The notes: generated by a model not told the origin, from the sequence alone. Numbered from the stretch's first letter, positions 9,490 through 18,806 are shown. The stretch: 52,947 nt of DNA from JAQAZP01 sp032127265 (GCA_032127265.1 JAQAZP010000133.1:1-52947), one strand, 5' to 3'. Numbers and translations are program-made.

Positions 9490-9555
9490 CCACCGCGGGA
9501 AAACCGGTTCTGGGCTATACTCGTAGGATAAATCGAGACTCCAGGTGGACCGCCA

Positions 9556-10926
9556 ATGAACGAAGCCAGCGAAAAGAAACCGCCGCGCGTCCTGATCGCC
9601 GATGATCAACAGGACATTCTCGAGGCCCTGCGTCTGCTGCTCAAACCCGAGGGCTACCGGGTGGAGACCGCCGGTTCGCCGGCCAGGGTGCTGGAGGCGG
9701 TGCAAGCCGGGGAATACGACGCACTCCTCATCGACCTCAACTACACCCGCGACACAACCTCCGGTGAGGAGGGGCTGGACCTGCTGGCCGGCCTCCAGAC
9801 CCTGGACAGCTCCCTGCCGGTGGTGGTGATGACCGCCTGGGGCAGCGTGGAGCTGGCGGTGAAGGCCATGCGGCGCGGCGCCAGGGACTTTATCCAGAAG
9901 CCATGGGACAACCACCGCCTGCTGGCCGTGCTCAAAAACCAGATCGAGCTGGCCCGGGCCCTGCGCCAGGGGCAGCGTCTGGAGGCCGAGAATCGTCTGC
10001 TGCGCACCACCAGCCGTCCCGAAATGATCGCCGTTTCCCCGGCGATGAAACCGGTGCTGGAGCTGATCTCCAGGGTGGGGCCCTCGCCGGCCAACGTGCT
10101 GATAACCGGCGAGCACGGCACCGGCAAGGAGGTGGCGGCCCGCACCCTGCATGCCCTCTCCCCGCGGGCCGACACCCCGCTGGTCACGGTAAATGCCGGC
10201 GGGCTCTCCGAGGGGGTCTTTGCCAGCGAACTGTTCGGCCACGTCCGCGGTGCCTTCACCGACGCCCGGGAGGACCGGATGGGCCGCTTCGAACTGGCCC
10301 ACCACGGCACCCTGCTCCTCGACGAGATCGCCAATGTGCCCATCTCCCAGCAAGCCAAGCTGCTGCGGGTGCTGGAGACCGGCGAACTGGAGCGCGTGGG
10401 TTCATCGAAGACACACCGGGTGGACGTGCGCATCATCTCGGCCACCAACACCGACCTGCCGGAAGCCGTGGCCGCGGGGCGCTTTCGCGAAGACCTGCTC
10501 TTCCGCATCAACACGGTGCAGATCCACCTGCCGCCGCTGCGGGAGAGGGTCGAGGACATCCCGGTGCTGGCGACCCACTTTCTCGGCCGCTTTGCCGAGC
10601 GCTACGGAAAGGAACTGGCCGGTTTTGACGAAGCAGCGGAATGTGAACTGCAGCGGCACAGCTGGCCGGGCAATGTGCGGGAACTGGCCCACGTTGTCGA
10701 GCGGGCCGCACTGCTGGCCCAGGAGCCCCGGATAAAGGCCGATGAGCTGGCTCTGGGTTCCCCGGGCCGCAAGGAAAATCTCGAGGAGATGAGCATAGAG
10801 GAGGTGGAGCGGGTGCTGGTGAAGAAAGCGCTCCAGCGTCACGAAGGGAACGTGAGCCGGGCCGCCGAGACCCTGGGCCTGAGCCGTAGCGCGCTATATC
10901 GGCGCATGGAAAAGTTTGATCTGTAA
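9556..10926 (+). CDS. NtrC-family sigma54-dependent response regulator
   Basis: The 456-residue protein has a receiver domain (acidic pair D16/D17, phospho-acceptor D60, and an extended loop after it), a central AAA+ domain (Walker A GEHGTGKE, Walker B LLLDEI) and a C-terminal Fis-type helix-turn-helix (NVSRAAETLGLSRSALYRRM). The sigma54-contacting loop reads GAFTDA in place of GAFTGA. It follows the permease by 66 nt and precedes a histidine kinase by 19 nt, so the three exporter genes and this pair form one unit. The likely target is the sigma54 promoter at 4928. A TATACT element at 9516-9521 could give separate low-level transcription. Confidence 0.9.
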   Translation: MNEASEKKPPRVLIADDQQDILEALRLLLKPEGYRVETAGSPARVLEAVQAGEYDALLIDLNYTRDTTSGEEGLDLLAGLQTLDSSLPVVVMTAWGSVELAVKAMRRGARDFIQKPWDNHRLLAVLKNQIELARALRQGQRLEAENRLLRTTSRPEMIAVSPAMKPVLELISRVGPSPANVLITGEHGTGKEVAARTLHALSPRADTPLVTVNAGGLSEGVFASELFGHVRGAFTDAREDRMGRFELAHHGTLLLDEIANVPISQQAKLLRVLETGELERVGSSKTHRVDVRIISATNTDLPEAVAAGRFREDLLFRINTVQIHLPPLRERVEDIPVLATHFLGRFAERYGKELAGFDEAAECELQRHSWPGNVRELAHVVERAALLAQEPRIKADELALGSPGRKENLEEMSIEEVERVLVKKALQRHEGNVSRAAETLGLSRSALYRRMEKFDL

Positions 10927-10945
10927 AAGATCACCCGGGTGTTTA

Positions 10946-12301
10946 ATGATGGCCATGCGAACCGGTCGGCTAACCCGTTTTCTGGCGGCGACCCTGGCCG
11001 GCGGCCTGCCGGCCACCGTAACCGCCATCGTCCTCCTCCGCGCACACGGTGTATCTCCACGGTTTTTCTGGACGGCCAGCATCCTGCTGGCCGCCGCCTG
11101 GGCCGGCGGGGCCTGGTTCACCTACCGCCGCCTGGGTTACCGACTGAGGACCCTGGCCAACATCATCTCGGCGCTGCGCGAAGGCGACTTTTCTTTCCGG
11201 CTGCGCCGCGGCGGACGGGAAGACGCCTTTGGTGAGCTGACCCTGGAGATCAACACCCTGGCCGAGGCACTGCGGGCGCAGCGGCTGGTGGACACCGAAG
11301 CCACCGCCATGCTGCGCAAGCTGCTCGGCGAAATCGACGTGGCGGTTTTATCCTTCGACGCGCACCGCAAGCTGCGGCTGGTCAACCGGGCCGGCGAGCT
11401 GCTGATCGGCCGCACCGCGGAAGAGATCACCGGCTGCACAGCTGAAGAGCTGGATCTGGGCGCCTGCCTCGAGGGTGACCCGTCACGCACGTTGACCCTC
11501 GACATTCCCGGTACCGGAGGGCGCTGGGAGCTGCGGCGGGGCGTCTTCCGCCACCTCGGCCGGCCGCACACCCTGGTGATCCTCTCCGATGTCAGCCGGG
11601 CCCTGCGAGCTGAAGAAGTGACGGCCTGGAAACGGTTGATCCGGGTGATGGGCCACGAGCTGAACAACTCGCTGGCCCCGATAAAATCCCTGTCCTTGAG
11701 CCTGGAAGAGATGACCGGCAAGGACCAGCTGCCCGCCGACTGGCGGGAGGACCTGCACCGCGGGCTGCAGGTGATCGGTTCGCGTGCCGACTCGCTGAAC
11801 CGTTTCATGGGCGCTTACTCCACCCTGGCCCGGCTGCCCGAACCCACGCCGGTTCCGCTGGATCTGGCCGGCCTGGTTCACCGGGTGGCCGAGATGGAAA
11901 CCCGCCTCAGGCCGGAGGTCAGCGATGGTCCCGCTATGGAGATCCGTGCCGACCGGGACCAGCTGGAACAGCTGCTGATCAACCTCGTGCGCAACGCGGC
12001 GGACGCCAGCCTGGAAACCGGCGGCGGGGTCCGGATCTCCTGGGCCGCCGAGGCGGATCTTCTGCTACTCTCGGTGCGGGACGAGGGCCCCGGTCTACCG
12101 GACACCGCCAATCTCTTTGTCCCCTTTTTCACTACCAAGCCCGGCGGTTCGGGCGTGGGCCTCTTTCTCTGCCGCCAGATCGCCGAGGCCCATCAGGGCA
12201 GCCTCCAGCTGGCCGACCGCACCGACGGCCCGGGCTGTGAAGCGCTGCTGCGTCTGCCTGTCCGGGCGGAGCGAACGCCCCCCGCACCCGCTATACTTTA
12301 G
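10946..12301 (+). CDS. Membrane sensor histidine kinase, partner of the NtrC-type regulator
   Basis: This protein of about 451 residues starts with two closely spaced membrane segments (about residues 10-65), then a HAMP-like linker, a PAS-like region (FDAHRKLRLVNRAGELLIG), the phospho-acceptor motif MGHELNNSLAPIKSL with its histidine, and a GHKL ATPase domain (NLVRNAADAS, VRDEGPGL, TTKPGGSGVGLFLCRQI). The HELNNSL box is the NtrB/NtrY-like form. Almost no periplasmic loop lies between the membrane segments, so the signal is probably sensed in the membrane or cytoplasm. I chose the first ATG after the regulator's stop; ATG at 10949 is equally possible. It should phosphorylate the upstream regulator. 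Confidence 0.88.
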   Translation: MMAMRTGRLTRFLAATLAGGLPATVTAIVLLRAHGVSPRFFWTASILLAAAWAGGAWFTYRRLGYRLRTLANIISALREGDFSFRLRRGGREDAFGELTLEINTLAEALRAQRLVDTEATAMLRKLLGEIDVAVLSFDAHRKLRLVNRAGELLIGRTAEEITGCTAEELDLGACLEGDPSRTLTLDIPGTGGRWELRRGVFRHLGRPHTLVILSDVSRALRAEEVTAWKRLIRVMGHELNNSLAPIKSLSLSLEEMTGKDQLPADWREDLHRGLQVIGSRADSLNRFMGAYSTLARLPEPTPVPLDLAGLVHRVAEMETRLRPEVSDGPAMEIRADRDQLEQLLINLVRNAADASLETGGGVRISWAAEADLLLLSVRDEGPGLPDTANLFVPFFTTKPGGSGVGLFLCRQIAEAHQGSLQLADRTDGPGCEALLRLPVRAERTPPAPAIL

Positions 12302-12353
12302 AAGTGGGTTCAACGTCACCATCCCGGTAGACCCGCACAGGGGAAGGTCATTC

Positions 12354-12932
12354 ATGCGCCGTCTGTTGATCCTCATCAGCTTCACCGCCCCCCTTGCCGC
12401 CATCGTCATGGCCGACCTGCGTGCCTTCCCTGAAAAAGATGAGTCACCCGATCCGCTGCCCGTCCCCCAATACGACCAGCTTCGCCAGTGGCGCTTCAGC
12501 GAGGAGATCCCGCTGCCGCCTGGCGGCATCACCCTGGAAAGCGACACCGCCACCTGGATTCTGAAATCGGGCTTCATCCGGCTGATGGAACCAACGGACG
12601 AAGGTGCGGTAACCGGCCTGGTTTTCAAGGGCCAGGGCCGATTCCGGATAGAGATCCCCGGTCCGGTGGAATGGGACCAGCTGGACCGCTTCTCGGGAAT
12701 GAAACTGGGCGGCAAGACTTCGAACGATCTGCCCATACGGCCCATTCGGCGGACAGGGGAGAGATCAGTCAAGCGGAGGCCAGAACCGGCTGTTGAATCA
12801 AACCTGGTAAACTCCACCGATACCCTAAAAAGGGAAACGAGTGCTACAATCAGATGTGATTCCAGTCGAAGATGGCCGCCGAGCCACCATATACTTTACC
12901 GACACCGTGACATTGCGGGAGATACGGAATGA
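12354..12932 (+). pseudogene. N-terminal fragment of an M1-type peptidase-like exported protein
   Basis: After a good ribosome binding site (GGGGAAGG) the frame begins with a signal peptide (MRRLLILISFTAPLAAIVMA). It continues with ATWILKSGFIRLMEPTDEGA and VTGLVFKGQGRFRI, which resemble the N-terminal domain of large M1-family peptidases of Acidobacteriota. From about codon 122 (near 12715) the translation turns into low-complexity Arg/Ser/Thr-rich sequence with no domain character, and the catalytic HExxH domain is absent. I read this as a truncated gene whose remaining tail is non-coding, although the stop happens to overlap the next ATG. An intact small exported protein is the alternative. 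Confidence 0.5.
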
Positions 12933-15871
12933 CCATCAACCACGGACCCGAAAATCTGAGCAGACTCATCCCAGGTATCATTGCACTTGTTCTCCTTTCC
13001 ATGCTGTTCACCGCCCTGCCCGCCGCGGCTTCGGAAGGCCCGCCCTGCTGTCCCTGCATCGGCGCAACGGTTGATGACCCGCTGACTGCCGCCCAAGCGC
13101 TGGCCGAGAGTCAGCTCCTCGATGAAGACTCGGCACTCTATATCCGCTGGCTGGTGAGCCCCAAAGATCCCGGCGCCGCGGAGGGAGCGGCGGCGCTGGT
13201 GGCGGCGGGCGCCCGGCCCTGGATGATGCTGCGCTTCGAAACCCCGGCGCCGGCTTCTGAAAACGTGGCCGCCCTGGCACAAGAAATCGAGCTGATCGTG
13301 GCCATGGTCCGGCAGGCTCCCCCCGACGGGCACTACCAGGTGATCTGGGAGCCGGCCGGGGGAGCGGTTACCGCCGAGGAATATGCGTTCCTGCTCAAGC
13401 AGGTTTCGGTGGCCGTGGCCGGCGCCGACTCCGGAGCACGGATCATCACCGCAGCGCAACCGGCCAGCCCCGAAGCGCTGCTCGAGCTCTACGGCTGGGA
13501 GATCGCCTCCTATGTCCAGGGCGTGGCCCTCGAGCCGGCAACCCCGGCAGCGCTGGAAGCATGCATCATCGAGCTGGTTGATCTCGACCCCGGGCTGCCG
13601 GTAACCGTGGACCAGCTGCCGGCGCAGACGCGGCCCGAGCTGGCCGTGGCCCGGGCCGCGGAACAGACGGCTGCCGGAGCGGCCCTGACCTTTTTCGACT
13701 GCAGCACCGGCGACACCGACCTCCGGCCGCTGGCCGTGATGGCCCGTGAGTTCAGCGGCGAACTCTCCCACGACCCGTACTCCGAACCACGGGGCGCAAA
13801 AAATGCCTGGGCCTTTGTCCGCGCTGAAGACCTGGGCCTGCGGCTGGTTGTGGAAACCGCCCCTGATGAGGGGCCGGCAGTGATCGAACTGGGTGAGGGC
13901 GGGCTGTTCCAGCCGCAGCTGGTGGACCTGCTCACCGGCGAGGTCACCGACATCCAGAGATTCCGCAACATGGGCAACGGCTACAGGCTGACCATCGAAG
14001 ACCCCGGACCGGTGCTGCTGATCCGGGTGAGCCGCCTCGGTGCCGCCGCCATGGACGGTCTTGAGGAGCAGATCACGATCACCGGCGAACACCGGATGCC
14101 GGTGGCCGAGATCTTGCGCCGGCTGCAGGTTTTCGAGGACGGGCAGGCCCGCCGGCTGCAACGCTACACGGCGCTGCAGACCGAGTATCTCCGCTTCACC
14201 ATCCCCTCGGGGGGCGCGTTCGAAGTGACCCGGGAGGGTGAGTTCTTCTACACCGAGGGCGAGGGGTTCGACTGGGCCTGGCAACGGGTCTACCTCGGCG
14301 GTGTCAAGTGGCGGGGGAAGATCCCCGAGATCCCCATCATCCAGCCGGAGCGCGCGGCCGAAATGCCGCTGGAGATCACCCTGCTGAAGGAGTATCGCTA
14401 CCGTCTGCGGGGCACCGACACCATCGATGGCCGGGACTGCTGGGAGGTGGAGTTCGAACCCTCGGGCGCCACCACCAGCGAGGCCCTGTGGAAGGGCACG
14501 GTCTGGATCGACCGGGAACTCTACGCCCGGGTCAGAACCCGGGGCATCCAGATGGGGCTCGGCGGCGACGTCTTCTCCAACGTGGAGACGATCCACCACT
14601 CACCGGTGGACCTGGACGGCCAGCCGGTGCAGTGGGGGGCCGAAGGCTCCTTTGTCATGCCGCTGCGGCGGGTGGGCCAGGAACTGCAGAAATTCGTCAA
14701 CACCACGGTCCAGGTGGAAAAGGAGACCCTGCTCACTGCACTGCGGCTCAACGACCCGGAGTACGAGCAACGGCTGGCCGGGGTCCTGCAGTCGGATTCA
14801 ACCATGGTCCGCGACACCGAGGTGGGGCTCCGCTACCTGAAGAAGGACGACTCCGGCGGCCGGCAGGTGCAGGAGAAGTTCGACTACGGGCTGCTCTCGC
14901 TGGTCGGCGGCATCTTCTACGACGACTCGCTGGACTACCCGGTACCGCTGGCCGGCATCGACTACTACAACCGCAACGTCAAGGACACCGGCATCCAGAC
15001 CAACATCTTCTTTGCCGGCCTGCTGCTCAGCGCCTCGGCCGCCGATCCCCAGCTGGGCAACAGCAAGTGGAACGCCGGGGCCAACCTCTCGGGAGTCTTC
15101 ATCCCCCTGGAACAGGTGCTCTACCGCGACGGGGAGGAGGTGCCGGAAGAGGCGGTGGACAGCCAGGTGGCGCAGCTGTCGCTGACCGTGGGCCGGCCCC
15201 TGGGCAGCTACACCAAGGTGGACTTCTCCTACCTGCTGAACATGGACCGCTACAATGACAACAAGGACACCGATCCGGACTTTGTCATCCCCAACGACAC
15301 CCTGACCCACGGCGCCCGCCTCGACCTGACCCACAACCAGTTCGGCTACCAGTTCGGCGGCCGGGCCACCTTGTTCAGCCGGACCAACTGGGAACCCTGG
15401 GGCTTCCCGGACAGTACGGAATACGACCCGGGCCACGACCAGTATCTCCGCTGGGGGGTCACGGCGCAAAAGTCCTGGCGCCTCCGGCGCTTCACCGAAC
15501 TGGAGCTGGAACTGGAGCACGTGGACGGCCAGGACCTCGATCGCTTCAGCAAATACGATTTCAGCACCTTCAGCGGCACCAGGGTGGCGGGGTACAAGGG
15601 CGGCCTGGTCACCGCCTCCCAGGCCGAGCTGGCGCACCTGTACTACGGCTTGTCTCTCGGTGAAGTGATCCGCCTGGGCGGCCGGATCGACGCCGCCTGG
15701 GCCACCGACCAGGAGACCGGCCTGGACCGCGAGTTCCTCTCCGGGGTGGAGATCAACGGCAACGTGATCGGGCCCTGGCAGCTGGTCATCCGCTTCGCCG
15801 TCGGCGTTCCCATCGCCGGGCCGGGTGAAGGCGTGTCGGCTTCGGTCTTCTTCCTCAAGCTGTTCAAATAA
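12929..15871 (+). CDS. Large exported protein with outer-membrane-barrel-like C-terminus, function unknown
   Basis: The 980-residue protein has a signal peptide (IIALVLLSMLFTALPAAA), then a region to about residue 370 that looks like a TIM-barrel-type carbohydrate-active fold with no catalytic pair I can assign. A middle region (about 390-640) has strand-rich motifs such as EYLRFTIPSGGAFEVTREGE and RDCWEVEFEPSG, reminiscent of outer-membrane lipoprotein-sorting (LolA-like) domains. The last 300 residues alternate aromatic and polar positions, as in an outer-membrane beta-barrel, ending FFLKLFK. A GGAGAT ribosome binding site precedes the ATG. I do not recognise a named family; a surface or outer-membrane location is the safe inference. 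Confidence 0.7.
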   Translation: MTINHGPENLSRLIPGIIALVLLSMLFTALPAAASEGPPCCPCIGATVDDPLTAAQALAESQLLDEDSALYIRWLVSPKDPGAAEGAAALVAAGARPWMMLRFETPAPASENVAALAQEIELIVAMVRQAPPDGHYQVIWEPAGGAVTAEEYAFLLKQVSVAVAGADSGARIITAAQPASPEALLELYGWEIASYVQGVALEPATPAALEACIIELVDLDPGLPVTVDQLPAQTRPELAVARAAEQTAAGAALTFFDCSTGDTDLRPLAVMAREFSGELSHDPYSEPRGAKNAWAFVRAEDLGLRLVVETAPDEGPAVIELGEGGLFQPQLVDLLTGEVTDIQRFRNMGNGYRLTIEDPGPVLLIRVSRLGAAAMDGLEEQITITGEHRMPVAEILRRLQVFEDGQARRLQRYTALQTEYLRFTIPSGGAFEVTREGEFFYTEGEGFDWAWQRVYLGGVKWRGKIPEIPIIQPERAAEMPLEITLLKEYRYRLRGTDTIDGRDCWEVEFEPSGATTSEALWKGTVWIDRELYARVRTRGIQMGLGGDVFSNVETIHHSPVDLDGQPVQWGAEGSFVMPLRRVGQELQKFVNTTVQVEKETLLTALRLNDPEYEQRLAGVLQSDSTMVRDTEVGLRYLKKDDSGGRQVQEKFDYGLLSLVGGIFYDDSLDYPVPLAGIDYYNRNVKDTGIQTNIFFAGLLLSASAADPQLGNSKWNAGANLSGVFIPLEQVLYRDGEEVPEEAVDSQVAQLSLTVGRPLGSYTKVDFSYLLNMDRYNDNKDTDPDFVIPNDTLTHGARLDLTHNQFGYQFGGRATLFSRTNWEPWGFPDSTEYDPGHDQYLRWGVTAQKSWRLRRFTELELELEHVDGQDLDRFSKYDFSTFSGTRVAGYKGGLVTASQAELAHLYYGLSLGEVIRLGGRIDAAWATDQETGLDREFLSGVEINGNVIGPWQLVIRFAVGVPIAGPGEGVSASVFFLKLFK

Positions 15872-15964
15872 CGGCCGGGGGATTGCGGTCCGTCGATTGT
15901 ATCAGCGCTCTCTGATATCCGGTCACCAGTGATTCTGGTAAGATGCCCGGAAAGGGAGTCGCCC

Positions 15965-17062
15965 ATGCGCTCACCGATTAGTGCAAAGATCTACTATCTC
16001 AGCGGTACCGGCAACTCCTACCGTGTGGCCCGGTGGCTGGACAGTGCGGCAAAGGCGCAGGCCATCGAATCGGCGGTGATACCCATTGAGTCTGCCGAAC
16101 CAGCACGGGAGCTGGTGGCTTCGCACCATCAGCTGGCGGCCTTCGTCTTCCCAACCCACGGTTTCACCGCGCCCTGGAAGATGATCACCTTCGCCATGGG
16201 GATGCCATCCGGGAACGGGACCGCCGCCTTCTGCACCGCCACCAGGGGGGCGATGAAGTTTGGCTCTCTGGTGATTCCAGGAGCGGCGGGCACGGCGGCA
16301 CTGATCATCGGGCTGATTCTATTGTGCAAGGGCTACCGCCTGCATGGCATCACCGGGATCGATATGCCGTCGAACTGGATGTCGCTCTATTCCGGTTTTT
16401 CCAGGGAGAATGCGCCGCCATACATCGCACGCTGGAAGGGCCGCGCAGACAAAATCTTCGAGCGCATTCTCGCAGGCCGGACACACTGGATCTCGTGGTC
16501 CAATGCCTGGGACCTGCTGATCTGGGGTCTGCCCCTGCTCTGGCTTTCCGTGCTCTATCTCATCGTCGGACGCTTTTTCCTGGCCAGGCTGTTCTTCGCC
16601 AACCACCACTGCACCGGCTGCGGCCAGTGCGCGAAAAACTGCCCCACCGGCGCGGTCACCATGGTGGGCAAGCGCAGGCCCCGGCCCTACTGGAGCTACA
16701 ACTGCGAGAGCTGCATGCGCTGCATGGGCTACTGCCCCAGCATGGCCATTGAAGCGGGACACTCCTGGCTGGTGCTGCTCTACTTCATCACATCCGTTCC
16801 GGCGGGGGTCTGGTTCTTCTCCTGGCTCACCGCACGATACCCGGGCACCGCCGGCCTGGAGGGCTGGCTTTCCATCCAGCTGGTGAACCTGCTCTACCTC
16901 TACGCGTCCCTCAGCATCTCCTACTTCATCTTCCACTGGCTGATCAGAATCCGGTGGGTCAACGCGCTCTTCACCTTCACCACCGTCACCCATGTCTATC
17001 CGCGTTATCACGAGCCCGAAACAGAACTCAAGGAGATCAGTGATCATCACGAGTCCAGTTAA
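15965..17062 (+). CDS. EFR1-type flavodoxin/ferredoxin membrane protein
   Basis: The 365-residue protein begins KIYYLSGTGNSYRVARWLD, the FMN-binding loop of a flavodoxin-like domain, with PTHGFTAPWKM as the second loop. Two 4Fe-4S motifs follow near residues 217-260 (CTGCGQCAKNCP and CESCMRCMGYCP). Hydrophobic segments lie before and after the ferredoxin part (for example LLIWGLPLLWLSVLYLIVG and LVLLYFITSVPAGVWFFSW). The order matches EFR1-family ferrodoxins, whose role is electron transfer, here apparently membrane-bound. I chose the ATG with an AAAGGGA ribosome binding site six to eight bases upstream; an extended -10 box (TGGTAAGAT, 15936-15944) precedes it. It stands alone; the redox partner is not evident. 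Confidence 0.85.
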   Translation: MRSPISAKIYYLSGTGNSYRVARWLDSAAKAQAIESAVIPIESAEPARELVASHHQLAAFVFPTHGFTAPWKMITFAMGMPSGNGTAAFCTATRGAMKFGSLVIPGAAGTAALIIGLILLCKGYRLHGITGIDMPSNWMSLYSGFSRENAPPYIARWKGRADKIFERILAGRTHWISWSNAWDLLIWGLPLLWLSVLYLIVGRFFLARLFFANHHCTGCGQCAKNCPTGAVTMVGKRRPRPYWSYNCESCMRCMGYCPSMAIEAGHSWLVLLYFITSVPAGVWFFSWLTARYPGTAGLEGWLSIQLVNLLYLYASLSISYFIFHWLIRIRWVNALFTFTTVTHVYPRYHEPETELKEISDHHESS

Positions 17063-17133
17063 TACCGATACCAGGTACTGTGGATATCCGATGTCGTAGA
17101 TACTGTCCAACAGTTTTGAGGAGACCGGCTCTC

Positions 17134-17913
17134 ATGAACAGGTTACACGCCAAATATCGCATCCGGGCATCAATCACGACCGGCTTGTTCATCCTGTCGT
17201 TGACCACGGCATGGGCGGGTCCGGCCCTGCTGACCAGTGCGGACATCGAGAAAACCATGGCCATTCGCGAGAAGGCGGACGCGCTCCGTCTGGAGCGGTT
17301 GATTCTGGCATCAAGCGCAAAGAGCGGCGACGAATCCTTTCCCGAGGTCATGACAAAAGTACAGCGTATCGGCCACGAGGCGGACAAGCAGGCATGTGAC
17401 GAGTTCGGGATAACCGTTCCGGTGTACAGAGACGATCTGCGACGGCTGATCAAGGTCGGGGAACTGGTGTTCCTCGAGGATGTGAAAAGCGGCATGGAGG
17501 AGGAACTCCGCTACCGCCAGGCCAAGACCGAGGCCGACCTGATCCGTGAGGCCGAAGAGACCCGGGCATCCACCGAACTGTGGTTTGATGAGATTCAGGG
17601 GTCCTCGGCAACTGCTGAAGCCGGAGATCAGGATAAGCCCGCGGTATCCAGCGATTATGCGGATTCGCTCGAACAGATCGTCATGGAGCCGCTCCGTCAA
17701 CAGGCGGCCGACGGCGTTCTGGTGGATACCGTGAGGCAGGCCAACGAGGAGCGGATGGAGGAGATCCGTCAGCAACTGGTCAATCTCAACCGTGAGCTCT
17801 CAGCTCCACCCCTGCGCCAGGCAGTCCTGGACAAACCGGCCGTCCTGGACCTGCTGGACAAGGAGACCCTCCTCGGGCTCTCCTCTTCGCTGGTCGAAGA
17901 CCTCCCTGAATAG
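17134..17913 (+). CDS. Exported coiled-coil protein, function unknown
   Basis: The 259-residue protein has a signal peptide (ASITTGLFILSLTTAWAG) and otherwise consists of charged, helical sequence rich in Glu, Ala, Arg and Leu with heptad-like spacing, for example IEKTMAIREKADALRLERL and EELRYRQAKTEADLIREAEE. I recognise no family. The ATG is chosen because GAGGAGA lies eight bases upstream; an upstream start in the same frame would add 18 residues without a ribosome binding site. It has no cysteine-based lipobox. It follows the EFR1-type gene by 71 nt and precedes an outer-membrane protein gene with its own promoter. Confidence 0.7.
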   Translation: MNRLHAKYRIRASITTGLFILSLTTAWAGPALLTSADIEKTMAIREKADALRLERLILASSAKSGDESFPEVMTKVQRIGHEADKQACDEFGITVPVYRDDLRRLIKVGELVFLEDVKSGMEEELRYRQAKTEADLIREAEETRASTELWFDEIQGSSATAEAGDQDKPAVSSDYADSLEQIVMEPLRQQAADGVLVDTVRQANEERMEEIRQQLVNLNRELSAPPLRQAVLDKPAVLDLLDKETLLGLSSSLVEDLPE

Positions 17914-17919
17914 TTACCG

Positions 17920-17948
17920 TTGACTTTCCCCGGATCATATCCTATGTT
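17920..17948 (+). promoter_or_regulatory. Sigma70-type promoter for the outer-membrane protein gene
   Basis: TTGACT (17920-17925), a 17-nt spacer and TATGTT (17943-17948) lie in the non-coding gap before the barrel gene at 18097. The leader would be about 140 nt. A second TATAGA box lies a few bases downstream. Confidence 0.55.
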
Positions 17949-18096
17949 TTCCGTATAGAATACGCAGATCAAATCACATCAAATGCTGTTCCGTCAGACG
18001 GGAACTGGCCAGCCAGTGCGTGCCGACTCTCCGGAAACATCCAGGGACCGGGTCCGATCGCCGGTGTTTCTCAACCGAATACCAGGGGGAGATGTC

Positions 18097-18771
18097 ATGA
18101 CACTGCAAAAAGCTGGAATCACTGTCCTTGCCTTGTTTATCGGAACCTTGAGCGCACCTCTGGCCTCGGCGCAACAAGGCTCACACAGCGCCGGGCTGGG
18201 ATTGGGAATGATCTTCGGCGACACCATTCTGGATTCACGCTACGAGATCCAGGATGACATCTGGAAACTGGATACACAGGAAGCATTCTTCGTTGAAGGA
18301 TTTTACCGCTACCAGATCACCGGCCATCTCTTTTTCGAACCTGGAGTATCGTGGACCGAGCCGGATGTGGAGGGTCTCTGGACCAGTCCCGGTGAATACC
18401 CTATCAACCTCATGGGAGGCTTGCGGCTGATCAATGTCAGGGCCAACGGCGGCTGGGTATTCAACCCCGGCGCCGCATTTGAGGTCTACGGCGCTGCGGG
18501 TATCGGGCTGGTCAACTGGGAACTGGAAGTTGATGGACCCCCTTATAGTGCTGACGTGCCGCTGACCGATGACGGGAACGAGTTCGCCTTCAACTTCGGC
18601 TTCGGTGGCGACATCCAGGTAGTGCCCGACAAGTTGGCCATCGGCATTGGGGTTTACGACTACATCTGGAAAATTGAACCCGTCAGGGGGAACAGTTCCG
18701 CACCCGCATTTCACGAGTACGAGACGACGCACCACATCGCCGGCGTCGTTCGCACCACGTTCAGGTTCTGA
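18097..18771 (+). CDS. Small outer-membrane beta-barrel protein
   Basis: The 224-residue protein has a clear signal peptide (ITVLALFIGTLSAPLASA/QQ), then alternating beta-strand sequence and a C-terminal phenylalanine (VRTTFRF), the usual barrel-assembly signal. Its size and Gly- and aromatic-rich strands fit an eight-stranded OmpW/OmpA-like barrel, with VSWTEPDVEGLWTSPGEYPI as an extracellular-loop-like segment. An AGGGGGA ribosome binding site decides the start; the frame remains open upstream but without signal character. Its ligand or function cannot be told from sequence. Confidence 0.75.
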   Translation: MTLQKAGITVLALFIGTLSAPLASAQQGSHSAGLGLGMIFGDTILDSRYEIQDDIWKLDTQEAFFVEGFYRYQITGHLFFEPGVSWTEPDVEGLWTSPGEYPINLMGGLRLINVRANGGWVFNPGAAFEVYGAAGIGLVNWELEVDGPPYSADVPLTDDGNEFAFNFGFGGDIQVVPDKLAIGIGVYDYIWKIEPVRGNSSAPAFHEYETTHHIAGVVRTTFRF

Positions 18772-18788
18772 TCGGCTGGTGGGCACTG

Positions 18789-18806
18789 TCGCAAAGAATT
18801 CGAACC
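18789..18806 (+). repeat. 18-bp inverted copy of the ssrA-flank repeat
   Basis: TCGCAAAGAATTCGAACC is the exact reverse complement of 21757-21774 and resembles the sequence just downstream of the ssrA 3' end (24709-24727). It lies just past the outer-membrane protein gene and at the left edge of the rearranged island. Confidence 0.55.
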
